51,739 nt of DNA. Source: Ignavibacteria bacterium. Lineage in GTDB: Bacteria; Bacteroidota; Ignavibacteria; Tepidaquicellales; Tepidaquicellaceae. Positions 24,688-33,418 of this stretch are shown one piece after another. The stretch's first letter is position 1. The number at the start of each line of letters is the position of its first letter. The position numbers were made by a program, and so were the translations under genes. The notes below the pieces were generated by a model, which was not told the DNA's origin, did no database searches, and worked only from the letters and a program-made list of their open reading frames with translations. The stretch is from positions 1 to 51,739 of the forward strand of contig JAIBBK010000104.1 in the NCBI GenBank assembly GCA_019694675.1. Direction: 5' to 3'.

Positions 24688-26581
24688 GATCCTTTTGATG
24701 CTTCTGATCTTTTCTGCATCCGGGGCTGAGTCACAGACATTGTACCTGCCGTTTGACTCCGTTTATACAGGGAATTTTCTCCGGACCGGCTTCTCCAACG
24801 ACATAAACACTTCATCATTAAACTCGGTCTTGAATTTCACAACGATGAAAGGCAATGTGGGAGTAACAGTATCTGAGTTCTTTCAGTCAAATGTTTCAAA
24901 GCTGCAGAAGAATTTCTCGCGGGACTTCAACAATTTCAAGGGAATAGTCTTCTATTCATTTTCCCCTCAGTTCAGTGCCGGCGCAGGTTTTCAGAACATA
25001 TTCCTTAATGATGACAAAGACATAGAAACTGACAGGAACAACAGCAGTTACTTATTTTCAAATTTTGACTACGCTCCCCATCCTTCACTTTCCTCAAATC
25101 TCCGTCTCGGATATGAAAAAGAGGATCAGATCGGAGAAGTCAATTCCGGATTCAGCGGAATACTCAATGTGAATGCCGATAACTTCTATGTCAAAGACTA
25201 CAGGTCGAACGGATACCTGATAATGGCGTATGAAGACCTTCAGGGAAAGATGAGCCACAATTTTGACTTCAACGCAAATGTATTCAAGAGGTTTTCGCTG
25301 TCAGCCGATAACACCGGCTCCCTGAGATTCTATAATATCAGCAACGACTTCTACTTTCCGGCATCACAGTCGGTTGCGCAGGAGTTCAACATACGGAATA
25401 ACACCGAACGAAGGTCTGAAAATTTTGTGAGCGTTGGAGATGCGCTCAATTACCGGCTGAATGAATTCTCAGGGATCACACTCGCAGGAAGTTATTTCAA
25501 CCGGCTTGTTACAAGAGAATTCAAATACAGGGCTACATCATCAAATGCACTGCTTGAAAACCTCTATGACTCGAAAGTCACGGAAGACTTCCTCGAACTG
25601 TCCGCTGGTGCCGATCTGTCTTTCAAAAGCTTTTACGGGCTTGCAAAGATGTTTTATATAGAGCGTGCGGAGAATCACTCTCTTATAAACATCTCCGGCC
25701 TTACTCCTCAGCAGGTGAGCGAACTTGAGAAGGCGGAGAAGAACAAGAACAACAACAGCAGAAGGACCGGGCTTCTCGGCGAGGTGAAATATCAGTTCTC
25801 CAATACGAATTTCCTCTCGGCGGTCGGCTCAGCATCTCTACTCCGTTATGACACTGACCTCGAGGATAACTATGACGACAGGGACGAGCTTGAGTATAAC
25901 TTCTATATCCTGCACGGTTACAACAATCTCAGAAACTTCGACATTCAGACAAAGTTCGATTACATTGAATCAGACCTTGCATACATCTATTCCCAAAGGA
26001 GCGCGAACAATTACAAGAACAGGATCTACAGATTGTCTTCGCTCAGCAATTTTGCCCCAGTGGAGAATATTGTTACGAGGAATTTTGTTCAGGTGCTTGC
26101 CAACTATACTGTTTACGATTTTGAGGATATTGTATCTCAGGTGCAAAGCTTTTCATACAGGCAACTTCTCATTCGGGATTCAACCTCATATGCATTTCAT
26201 ACGAACTTCGAATTCCTTTTCAACGGCGAACTGAGATTCTATGAGCAGGGACAATTCAACAATGATGATTTTTCCGTAAAACCGATAAGCTACTTTGAAG
26301 AGCAGTTTTATTCACCCGAGCTTGCATACGTACCTGTTTCATTTATGAGGCTTTCTGCGGGCTTCCGTTACTTTAAACAGGTGAGATACATATACGAAGA
26401 TGCCGAGAAACAGACTTCCGGAGTTTACCGGTCATACGGACCTTTTGGAAAGATATTTCTATACCTAAATAACGGATCAATTGTTAATTTCACCGGCGGA
26501 ATTGATTTCATAAACAACACGCTTGGGGGATCCGACGACGAATCTCTGAACCTTTTGCTTAATCTTCAGTGGAACATGTAA
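24668..26581 (+). CDS. Large outer-membrane beta-barrel protein of unknown family
   Basis: A 637-residue exported protein starting inside the last 20 bases of the ABC gene, in another frame. MRIYSAEILLMLLIFSASGA is a signal peptide cut near ESQ. The rest is beta-rich with frequent aromatic-ended strands, long Asn/Asp/Ser-rich turns (DRDELEYNFYILHGYNNLRN) and a final LNLLLNLQWNM. No conserved domain was recognised; the composition and alternation suggest a large barrel of perhaps 20 or more strands. A short helical, charged insert (QQVSELEKAEKNKNNNSRR) lies near residue 350. Co-transcription with an orphan ABC ATPase and an ATPase of RsbW type may hint at export or signalling, but no role can be stated. 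Confidence 0.6.
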   Translation: MRIYSAEILLMLLIFSASGAESQTLYLPFDSVYTGNFLRTGFSNDINTSSLNSVLNFTTMKGNVGVTVSEFFQSNVSKLQKNFSRDFNNFKGIVFYSFSPQFSAGAGFQNIFLNDDKDIETDRNNSSYLFSNFDYAPHPSLSSNLRLGYEKEDQIGEVNSGFSGILNVNADNFYVKDYRSNGYLIMAYEDLQGKMSHNFDFNANVFKRFSLSADNTGSLRFYNISNDFYFPASQSVAQEFNIRNNTERRSENFVSVGDALNYRLNEFSGITLAGSYFNRLVTREFKYRATSSNALLENLYDSKVTEDFLELSAGADLSFKSFYGLAKMFYIERAENHSLINISGLTPQQVSELEKAEKNKNNNSRRTGLLGEVKYQFSNTNFLSAVGSASLLRYDTDLEDNYDDRDELEYNFYILHGYNNLRNFDIQTKFDYIESDLAYIYSQRSANNYKNRIYRLSSLSNFAPVENIVTRNFVQVLANYTVYDFEDIVSQVQSFSYRQLLIRDSTSYAFHTNFEFLFNGELRFYEQGQFNNDDFSVKPISYFEEQFYSPELAYVPVSFMRLSAGFRYFKQVRYIYEDAEKQTSGVYRSYGPFGKIFLYLNNGSIVNFTGGIDFINNTLGGSDDESLNLLLNLQWNM

Positions 26582-26587
26582 TTCTTT

Positions 26588-27031
26588 TTGCGAATTAAAT
26601 TGACTGACAAACACTTGGAAACACATGTACTGATCCTCGAATCAAAGAGAACCGAGATCCTCAGATTTGAACAACTTCTGGAAGCCGTCAACAAGGTCTT
26701 CTGTCTTGAACCTGAGAGATTTGTCAACCTGCAGATTGCAAGTTCCGAAGCGATAGTGAATGCTATTGTTCACGGCAACAAGGAGAATCCCGAAAAGAAA
26801 GTACTTACAGAGATCTCACACAATTCAACTGCAATAAGAGTGCTGATCAAGGACCAGGGGGAGGGATTTGATTTGGATAAACTGCCCGACCCGACCGCAG
26901 AGGAAAACCTTTTCAAGGAGAGCGGCCGCGGCATTTATATTATCAGGTCACTTGTTGATGAATTTGAATGCACTTCCTCATCCGCAGGCACAGTTTACAT
27001 TCTGAAAATGCATAAAAACAAAACGCCCTGA
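26588..27031 (+). CDS. RsbW-like GHKL ATP-binding protein (anti-sigma factor type)
   Basis: A 147-residue single-domain GHKL ATPase of the HATPase_c_2/RsbW class. The N box is SSEAIVNAIVHGN, the G1 box DQGEGFDLDKLPDP and the G2 box GRGIYIIRSLVDEF. Such proteins bind and often phosphorylate an anti-anti-sigma partner or hold a sigma factor. Neither partner is encoded nearby, which is common in this phylum, where the partner is often unlinked. It starts at TTG 26588, six bases after the barrel stop; a second TTG at 26600 is equally possible. A terminator hairpin begins within its last codons. Confidence 0.8.
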   Translation: MRIKLTDKHLETHVLILESKRTEILRFEQLLEAVNKVFCLEPERFVNLQIASSEAIVNAIVHGNKENPEKKVLTEISHNSTAIRVLIKDQGEGFDLDKLPDPTAEENLFKESGRGIYIIRSLVDEFECTSSSAGTVYILKMHKNKTP

Positions 27032-27047
27032 TGTCAGGGCGTTTATT
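27019..27047. terminator. Bidirectional terminator overlapping the RsbW-like stop codon
   Basis: AAACGCCCT (27021-27029) pairs perfectly with AGGGCGTTT (27036-27044). The stop TGA (27029-27031) sits within the hairpin. Plus-strand reading gives GTTTATTG; minus-strand reading gives TTTTGTTTTTATG. It lies 26 bases past the mdh stop and can serve both convergent genes. Confidence 0.8.
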
Positions 27048-27072
27048 GAAATGTCTGCAGCTTAGTCCGGAA

Positions 27073-28008
27073 TTACTTTGCCCTTAACTTATCAAGAACA
27101 TCCATCGTTTCCTTTACCGACTTCGCAGATTCATGCAGCAGAGCGGTTTCTTTTTCATTAAGGTCAAGTTCAATTATCCTCTCCACGCCATTCTTTCCCA
27201 GTTCTACCGGAACGCCAAGATAAATGTCCTTGAGTCCGTACTCGCCGTTAAGCCAAGCACAAACCGGCAATATTCTCTTTTGGTCTTTCACAATTGATTC
27301 AACCATCTGAGCCGCCGCAGCTCCCGGCGCATACCATGCAGATGTTCCCATCAAAGCAACAAGCTCACCGCCGCCCTTCTTGGTTCTTTCAACTATTGCA
27401 TCAAGCTTTTCATTGTCAATCAGTTCCGTCACCGGAATTCCGCCAACGGTGGTGTATCTTGGAAGCGGCACCATCGTGTCTCCGTGACCTCCGAGCAGTA
27501 ATGCCTGGATATCCTTAGGCGAAGTGGTAAGTGCCTCGGCAAGAAACGCCCTGTACCTTGCCGTATCAAGAATGCCCGCCATTCCCATTACCCTGTTTGA
27601 AGGAAACTCGGAAGTGAGGTATGAGCAGTATGTCATTACGTCAAGCGGGTTTGACACAACTATTATGAAGCAGTCCGGAGAATGCTCCGCCACATTCTTG
27701 GTAACAGAAGTAACGATCTCAGCATTTGTTGAAATAAGATCGTCCCGGCTCATCCCGGGTTTTCTCGGGAGTCCTGAAGTTATTACCACAACTCTTGAAG
27801 CCTCTGTTCTTGAATAGTCATGTGTTACGCCAACTACCCTGGTATCGAAATTATTTATTCCCGAAGTCTGCCAGATGTCAAGCGCTTTGCCTTCGGCAAT
27901 TCCTTCCTTTATGTCGAGCAGAACAACCTCGCTGGCCATTTCCCTTTGTGCAACACAGTTTGCCACCGTAGCGCCAACATTTCCCGCGCCTATTACAGTC
28001 ACTTTCAT
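27073..28008 (-). CDS. mdh: Malate dehydrogenase (NAD, LDH-like type)
   Basis: Oxidises malate to oxaloacetate with NAD in the TCA cycle. The 311 residues have the Rossmann motif GAGNVGAT at 7-14 with Asp32 at the end of strand 2, which favours NAD over NADP. Substrate-binding Arg82 and Arg88 lie in LPRKPGMSR, Asn120 in VSNPLD, Arg151 in DTARYR and catalytic His175 in GGHGDTMVP. Arg82 rather than Gln marks malate over lactate dehydrogenase. This tetrameric LDH-like form is usual in Chlorobi and relatives. It starts at ATG 28008. The upstream spacer contains the rpmA terminator, so mdh must have its own promoter. Confidence 0.93.
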   Translation of the reverse strand: MKVTVIGAGNVGATVANCVAQREMASEVVLLDIKEGIAEGKALDIWQTSGINNFDTRVVGVTHDYSRTEASRVVVITSGLPRKPGMSRDDLISTNAEIVTSVTKNVAEHSPDCFIIVVSNPLDVMTYCSYLTSEFPSNRVMGMAGILDTARYRAFLAEALTTSPKDIQALLLGGHGDTMVPLPRYTTVGGIPVTELIDNEKLDAIVERTKKGGGELVALMGTSAWYAPGAAAAQMVESIVKDQKRILPVCAWLNGEYGLKDIYLGVPVELGKNGVERIIELDLNEKETALLHESAKSVKETMDVLDKLRAK

Positions 28009-28025
28009 ATGTCTGAATGTTTTTT

Positions 28026-28073
28026 AGATTTCTTAAAAAAAGAAGAGGTTATTCCGTGTGACGGAATAACCTC
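28026..28073 (-). terminator. Terminator of the tRNA-Ala-rplU-rpmA operon
   Basis: GAGGTTATTCCG (28045-28056) and CGGAATAACCTC (28062-28073) form a perfect 12-bp stem with loop TGTGA, 27 bases past the rpmA stop. On the minus strand it is followed by TTCTTTTTTTAAG. It is a textbook Rho-independent terminator. Confidence 0.9.
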
Positions 28074-28100
28074 GCTTCTGCAGATGAATAGCTTAGAAAC

Positions 28101-28361
28101 TTAAGCGGTCTCTAACGGAAGAACGTTTAGGATCTTCTTGCCTTTCTTATCCGTGAAGCTGACTTTTCCGTCGATCATTGAAAAGATGGTGTAGTCCCTG
28201 CCGAGTCCCGTATTAAGGCCGGGGAGGAATTTGGTACCCCTCTGCCTTACAAGAATGTTTCCGGCCTTTACCACCTGTCCGCCGTATCTCTTCACGCCCA
28301 ATCGCTTGGATTGTGAATCTCTTCCGTTCTTTGAACTTCCGAGTCCTTTTTTATGTGCCAT
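28101..28361 (-). CDS. rpmA: 50S ribosomal protein L27
   Basis: An 86-residue ribosomal protein whose N-terminus reaches the peptidyl-transferase centre. The sequence [20 protein letters not shown], the [18 protein letters not shown] core and [14 protein letters not shown] are diagnostic. It begins directly with AHKKG and lacks the cleavable N-terminal extension of Firmicutes and Fusobacteria. It lies 51 bases after rplU in the standard rplU-rpmA order and ends before a strong terminator. Confidence 0.97.
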   Translation of the reverse strand: MAHKKGLGSSKNGRDSQSKRLGVKRYGGQVVKAGNILVRQRGTKFLPGLNTGLGRDYTIFSMIDGKVSFTDKKGKKILNVLPLETA

Positions 28362-28412
28362 TTATTAGTGCTCTTTGAATTTTCGAATTTTCGAAATTTG
28401 AAATGCTTCCGG

Positions 28413-28721
28413 TCAGGAGATCTTGTCTATGCTGACCTGAGTGTAGTTCTGCCTGTGGCCTCTCCTTACTTTGTACCCTTTTCTTCTCTTCTTCTTAAAA
28501 ACCGTTACCTTGTCATCCTTAACGTGCTCAACTACAGTTGCCTCTACTTTTCTTGAAAGCTTTGGAGAACCGACTTCGTATGTGCTTTCGTCCTGAGAAA
28601 AAAGAAGCACATCGTCGAATGTTACCTTCGCTCCGATTTCCTCTTTCAGCTTAGGTACAAACACCATCTGGTTTTCCTGCACCCTGTACTGATTGCCTCT
28701 TATGTTTACAATTGCGAACAT
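28413..28721 (-). CDS. rplU: 50S ribosomal protein L21
   Basis: A 102-residue 23S-rRNA-binding protein. The start MFAIVNIRGNQYRVQENQMV and the end KKKRRKGYKVRRGHRQNYTQ, with VSIDKI, are standard for L21. The frame is open into the tRNA gene upstream, but the ATG at 28721 matches the family start. It lies 35 bases after the 3' end of tRNA-Ala and probably shares its transcript. Confidence 0.97.
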   Translation of the reverse strand: MFAIVNIRGNQYRVQENQMVFVPKLKEEIGAKVTFDDVLLFSQDESTYEVGSPKLSRKVEATVVEHVKDDKVTVFKKKRRKGYKVRRGHRQNYTQVSIDKIS

Positions 28722-28756
28722 GATTTCTTCTTTGCTTTTAGAAAATTCCTGTAAAG

Positions 28757-28830
28757 TGGAGCTAAGCGGGGTCGAACCGCTGACCTTCTGAATGCCATTC
28801 AGACGCTCTACCAAACTGAGCTATAGCCCC
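28757..28830 (-). tRNA. tRNA-Ala (anticodon GGC)
   Basis: A full 74-base cloverleaf can be drawn: acceptor GGGGCTA with TAGCTCC, D arm GCTC/GAGC, anticodon stem TCTGA/TCAGA with loop ATGGCAT (anticodon GGC), variable AGGTC and T arm AGCGG/CCGCT with TTCGACC. The acceptor contains a G-T pair near the base typical of alanine identity. The CCA end is not encoded. It leads the rplU-rpmA transcript and would have to be cut out by RNase P and 3' processing. Confidence 0.95.
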
Positions 28831-29320
28831 TCGGGAAAGCGCTAAGTTAGTAATTGGCTTTGTTTTTTTCAAACCATTTAACCGGCTCGCGGTAAGCAAT
28901 AAGCGATCAGTCCCGTGAGCTGAAAAGTTATGCGGGTTTGACGAATCCTGATGTCGGAGATGCTCCGGAATTTGAGGCTGAGAAGCTGAAATTCCCTCAG
29001 CCGGAATGAGCAATTTCTGACAATTGCCGGGCCGCGGGCGTTAATTTCCGGTTTCTTGCTGAATTGCCTAAACCTTGCGAAGGGTTCAGAAGAAAGCGGT
29101 TAACATTCTACGGTTAACAGTATCACTGTAGTTGGCATTTGTAAGCAAACATTTTGGACAAGACTGCGTTTGCATTAGAGCATTTTCCTTCTGATCACAG
29201 CTTTCCAATGAACCGTGACTGCCGGTTTCCAACTGCGGGAACTGCCCGGATATAGAAACTTTAAATTGTTAGGTGCCTTGAATATATTGCGGTACAAATA
29301 TCACAGACACTAATCACAAT
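28831..29320. other. Gene-free 490-base region between the tRNA operon and a membrane-protein gene
   Basis: No convincing gene or RNA was found. A candidate minus-strand promoter for the tRNA operon lies at 28842-28872 and is listed separately. The only other structure seen is a GGTTAAC/GGTTAACA direct repeat around 29098-29118. A TTG start with nearby AT-rich sequence leads into the plus-strand gene at 29321. Confidence 0.45.
28842..28872 (-). promoter_or_regulatory. Candidate promoter of the tRNA-Ala-rplU-rpmA operon
   Basis: On the minus strand TTG (28872-28870) is followed by a 20-base spacer and TAACTTAG (28849-28842), one mismatch from the Bacteroidota -7 element TAnnTTTG. The tRNA 5' end is 12 bases further on. 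The spacing and position fit a main promoter for the operon. Confidence 0.5.
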
Positions 29321-30928
29321 TTGAAGAAAGCGCAGATCTTCCTCCTGTTTCTCATTTTGCCTCTGATTCTGTTCATTTCTGCAACTGCATTGAAAGAAGT
29401 GCAAGGGCCGTACTACATGTTCTTCTATGATCCAAGCTATGTTTATCTTATCAGCTCATTGAACCTGGCTCAGTTTTCCGGCTACGGAGTCGCTCACTTC
29501 GATCATCCCGGCACGACAGTTCAAATGATAGGGGCGTTAACTGTAAAAGCCCTCAACCTGATCACAGGAACAGGCAGCGGTCTTGTTAAAGATGTACTCT
29601 CACAGCCGGAGGCATACCTTGGCATAATGAACAGAACCTTCATTCTCATAAACTGCGCGGCATTGCTCTTTCTCGGATTCTTCATTTACAGGATCTCGGA
29701 CAGTCCGTTGCTTGGACTGCTGGTTCAGCTAACCCCGTTTTCATCTGCTGAGATATTTTACGGACTCATAATTGTAACTCCCGAGAACTTCCTGATCTTT
29801 GCAGGTATCCTGTACGTTGGTGCGCTCTGGTTCTATTTGCTGCGGGATGATGAATCGGCCGGAACGAACCGGAAGTTCGCTGTTGCAATGTCTCTTATCT
29901 GCGCACTTGGATTGGCCACAAAGATCAGCTTCTTTCCTCTTCTGGTCTTCCCGTTGCTTGCTGTCAGGGGGATTAAATGGAAGATGGCATTTATGTTTCT
30001 CACGATTCTTCTGTTCTTTGTTTTTGTTTACCCCGGCCTCAGTAATATTGAGTATTTCGGAAAGTGGATCACCGAACTTGCACTCAAAAGCGGCAAGTAC
30101 GGAAAAGGTGAAGCAACAGTTATCAACTCAGCTGCTTTCCGGGAAAATTTCGTGAAGATCTTCACGACCGATCCCGTCTATGCACTGTCATTTGTTTCAG
30201 TACTCACAGCTCTTATAGCGGGCCGCCGTAAGGACAAGACGCATTCCCCGAGATATAAAAGAGAAAGACTTGTTCTGATATCACTTCTGCTTATCTTTTT
30301 AGTGCAGTCCCTGATAGTTGCAAAGCATTATTCGCAGTACTATATGATACCTTCATTCATGCTTTCAGTCACGGGATTCCTTGTTTCCGCTCTGCACATT
30401 TGCGGATCTTCGGAACAACAGCGGCTCAGCAAGAAGCAGTTACGTATTGCCGGGCTGACGGGTTTGCTGATATTCCTCTGGAGCTGCAATATGATAGTAT
30501 CGTCTTACTTTGAAGGCAATTCACAGAGAATTGATGCGGAGTCAATGATTGATAAGATTGATGCTTTGAAAAAGGACAGGCTGTTCATTTCCTCTTTCGG
30601 CAGTTCAGGCAGTTCAACTGCATTGGCATTTGCATCTCAGTACGGCGCGGGACAGTCAGACACATACAGAGCAATACTTTCTTCATCGCTTCCCGACAAC
30701 ATATTCTACAATCAGTGGACGGACGAATTCTACTCGTTGAATGGACAGGAGTATCTCCGCAGTGAACTTGCTTCCGGCAAGCCGATCCTGCTTCAGATAA
30801 GCCATTACGGAAATCTTGAAAAATTTCTTGCATCGCTTGAGCGGGTTTCGGGTGAGAAGGTTGTCAGGTCAGAACATATAATGAGCAATGCGAAAAAGGA
30901 ATCGCTTTACTTGATCTATACGAACTGA
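29321..30928 (+). CDS. Polytopic membrane protein, probable GT-C-type glycosyltransferase
   Basis: A 535-residue inner-membrane protein with about ten or eleven hydrophobic segments. The first periplasmic loop contains FFYDPSYVYLISSLNLAQFS followed by HFDHPGTTVQ. Acidic residues in this first loop (the D of YDPSY and of FDHPG) are where GT-C enzymes using polyprenyl-linked sugars place their catalytic acids. A soluble C-terminal domain of about 120 residues follows the last helix. The fold assignment is by layout, not by strong motif match. It starts at TTG 29321 (MKKAQIFLLFLILPL). Nothing near it is obviously linked. Confidence 0.5.
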   Translation: MKKAQIFLLFLILPLILFISATALKEVQGPYYMFFYDPSYVYLISSLNLAQFSGYGVAHFDHPGTTVQMIGALTVKALNLITGTGSGLVKDVLSQPEAYLGIMNRTFILINCAALLFLGFFIYRISDSPLLGLLVQLTPFSSAEIFYGLIIVTPENFLIFAGILYVGALWFYLLRDDESAGTNRKFAVAMSLICALGLATKISFFPLLVFPLLAVRGIKWKMAFMFLTILLFFVFVYPGLSNIEYFGKWITELALKSGKYGKGEATVINSAAFRENFVKIFTTDPVYALSFVSVLTALIAGRRKDKTHSPRYKRERLVLISLLLIFLVQSLIVAKHYSQYYMIPSFMLSVTGFLVSALHICGSSEQQRLSKKQLRIAGLTGLLIFLWSCNMIVSSYFEGNSQRIDAESMIDKIDALKKDRLFISSFGSSGSSTALAFASQYGAGQSDTYRAILSSSLPDNIFYNQWTDEFYSLNGQEYLRSELASGKPILLQISHYGNLEKFLASLERVSGEKVVRSEHIMSNAKKESLYLIYTN

Positions 30929-31183
30929 CATGTCATCTTGACCGGCAGAAGTCCGATCTTCCTCTTGAGTGCCTGTAAAGGATTCCAAACAATGCATTAT
31001 TCCACACATGCTCAAAATTCCCGTATTGATCTTTCAGAGTTTACTCGACTCTGACAGTTAACCGGCGCGATCCTGATGTTTCAATTGTTTGTTGATGCGG
31101 CTCTGAAGCTTTGCCAGAACATTCAAATCCTCCCCCATACAAAATTCTCTTAAAGAAATACATCCGTTTTCATAACTTGCGCC

Positions 31184-31195
31184 GGAGATATGACT
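31184..31195 (+). promoter_or_regulatory. Ribosome binding site deciding the recG start
   Basis: GGAG (31184-31187) is 2 bases from ATG 31190 but 8 bases from ATG 31196. The second spacing is normal, so translation probably begins at 31196. Confidence 0.55.
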
Positions 31196-33286
31196 ATGGA
31201 CCTAAAATTTCTCAAAGGCGTAGGTGAAAAAAGGGCGGAGGCATTCGAAAAGATCGGTGTCATGCATGTCGAAGACTTCCTCAGATTCATCCCCCGGACT
31301 TACCTCAAGAGGATCAGTGTGCGGGAATGTCCCGCTTATATTGAAGAGAATGTTGTCGTCACCGGTGAAGTGATAGACATCTCCTACCCGAAGAAAGAGA
31401 CACAGCCGCTGGGCATTGCGCTCCGTGACAACACCGGCGCGGTCGAGATACCGATGTTCGGAGGAAGCGAATTCAGGTCAAGGCAGTTCCGGCTTGGCGA
31501 GAAGTACTCCTTCTGGATAAAGATCGACAAGGACAGGCAGGTGTCGGGGCTGAAGATAAGCTACAGAGACCACCTGAAACTTACCGATGATGAAAGCGAG
31601 AAGAAGTATCAGAGATTCAGATATATACCCGTGTATGAGCTTTCCGGTGTGCTCAAAAAGACCTGGATAAAACCGCTCCTGCTGTCAAAGATAGTTTATA
31701 ATGCTTTCACTGCTGTTCTGAAGTCAAACCCCTCTGCGCTTGATGAGACAGTGCCCGAAAGCATTATTGCGAAACTGCGCCTTCCGTCAAGAAAGGATGC
31801 GGTGCTGAGAATAAATTTTCCGGCTGTAAGTGAAGACATTGAAACGGCCCGCAGACGGCTTGCTTTCGACGAACTGTTCTACCTCGAGATTGCCCTGGCC
31901 CTTAAGAAAATGTCGCTGAAGCTTGAGAAGAAGGGGATCTCTTTCGACAAGGACGTAACCGGACTGCATGACAAGTTCATTTCCAATCTTCCGTTTGAGC
32001 TTACACGTGCACAAAGAAGGGCAATGTCTGAGATACTTGATGACATGCGATCCGATAAATGCATGAACCGCCTGCTTCAGGGAGATGTTGGAAGCGGCAA
32101 GACTGTAGTGGCAGTTCATGCGATGCTGACGGCAATCGGCAACGGCTATCAGGCTGCATTCATGTGCCCCACGGAAATTCTCGCGGGACAGCATTTTGCA
32201 TCTCTCACAAAAATGCTTGAGCCGGTCGGTATCACGGTGCGACTTCTTATCGGTGGCCAGAAAAAGAAGGAAAGAACTCAGATCCTTGAAGAGATAAAGA
32301 ACGGAGCCGTTGACATAATAGTGGGCACACATGCACTCATTCAGGAATCAGTTGAGTTCAGCAGTCTCGGCTTTGTGGTCATAGATGAACAGCATAAGTT
32401 CGGTGTGATGCAAAGGGCAAAGCTGAAAGAAAAAGGACTCAATCCGGATGTACTTGTAATGACCGCCACACCAATACCGCGCACACTTTCCCTGACATTT
32501 TACGGCGACCTTGACGTAAGCGTAATAGACGAACTTCCTGCCAACAGGAAAAAGATCAAGACTGCTTTGAGGCATGAAAAAGACAAACCTTCAATTTACA
32601 AATTCCTCAGAGAGGAGATAAGCAAAGGAAGGCAGGCATACATTGTATATCCGCTCATCGAGGAGTCGGAGAAGATGGACCTTAAGTCAGCAGAACAGCA
32701 CTACAGGATACTCAAAAGCGAGGTCTTTCCGGACTTGCGCGTAGGAATGATACACGGAAGATCCGATCCCGAAGAAAAGGAGAAAGTGACTGATGAATTC
32801 AGAAACGGAAAGATCAATATTCTTGTATCAACCACGGTCATTGAAGTTGGAGTGGACATTCCGAACGCGACAATAATGATAGTCGAGGATGCGCAGAGGT
32901 TCGGGCTTTCCCAACTGCACCAGTTGAGGGGCAGGGTGGGAAGGGGCGCAGAGCAGTCATACTGCATACTTATCGCATCAGCATTTGACGATATCTCACA
33001 AAGACGTCTTGGAATACTCTGCAGTACGAACGACGGATTCAGAATTGCGGAAGAGGATATGGAGATTCGCGGACCCGGCGACTTTTTCGGCATAAGGCAA
33101 TCGGGAGTGCTGAACTTCTCATGCACGGATCTTACACTCGACAAGGACCTTCTCGAGACCGCCCGTGACGAGGCATTCAGCATTGTCGAAGAAGATCCAC
33201 AGCTCAGAGACCCCCGACATTCCATGATAAGATCTGCATTTGAAAATGAGAAGAGCGGTTCGCTTTATTTCATGGCAATTGCATAG
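31196..33286 (+). CDS. recG: ATP-dependent DNA helicase RecG
   Basis: Remodels stalled replication forks and branched DNA. The 696-residue protein has an N-terminal wedge/OB domain (MDLKFLKGVGEKRAEAFEKI, VITGEVIDIS-type strand), then helicase motifs: motif I GDVGSGKTVVA, Ia TEILAGQHF, II VIDEQHKFGVMQR (the DEQH box), III MTATPIPRTL, IV-VI IVSTTVIEVGVDIPNA and QLHQLRGRVGRG. The TRG region EEDMEIRGPGDFFGIRQSG near the end is specific to RecG. A start at 31196 is preferred over 31190 because of its ribosome binding site. Length is typical. It precedes the sugar-transferase gene by about 130 bases. Confidence 0.95.
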   Translation: MDLKFLKGVGEKRAEAFEKIGVMHVEDFLRFIPRTYLKRISVRECPAYIEENVVVTGEVIDISYPKKETQPLGIALRDNTGAVEIPMFGGSEFRSRQFRLGEKYSFWIKIDKDRQVSGLKISYRDHLKLTDDESEKKYQRFRYIPVYELSGVLKKTWIKPLLLSKIVYNAFTAVLKSNPSALDETVPESIIAKLRLPSRKDAVLRINFPAVSEDIETARRRLAFDELFYLEIALALKKMSLKLEKKGISFDKDVTGLHDKFISNLPFELTRAQRRAMSEILDDMRSDKCMNRLLQGDVGSGKTVVAVHAMLTAIGNGYQAAFMCPTEILAGQHFASLTKMLEPVGITVRLLIGGQKKKERTQILEEIKNGAVDIIVGTHALIQESVEFSSLGFVVIDEQHKFGVMQRAKLKEKGLNPDVLVMTATPIPRTLSLTFYGDLDVSVIDELPANRKKIKTALRHEKDKPSIYKFLREEISKGRQAYIVYPLIEESEKMDLKSAEQHYRILKSEVFPDLRVGMIHGRSDPEEKEKVTDEFRNGKINILVSTTVIEVGVDIPNATIMIVEDAQRFGLSQLHQLRGRVGRGAEQSYCILIASAFDDISQRRLGILCSTNDGFRIAEEDMEIRGPGDFFGIRQSGVLNFSCTDLTLDKDLLETARDEAFSIVEEDPQLRDPRHSMIRSAFENEKSGSLYFMAIA

Positions 33287-33418
33287 GCAGCAGACTGATC
33301 GCATCGCCGCACCTTGCTGTTTCTGAAGCACATGATCTTGTTCATCATCAAAATCCCCTCTTTCTAAGTTTTCTCTTTGGCATGAATGATTTATCTTTAG
33401 GCGCAATTAATTCGACTA

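Noticed and set aside
31787..32332. 181-codon frame on the minus strand
   Set aside because: It is antisense to recG helicase motifs and has no recognisable domain; it is a shadow of the GC pattern of recG.
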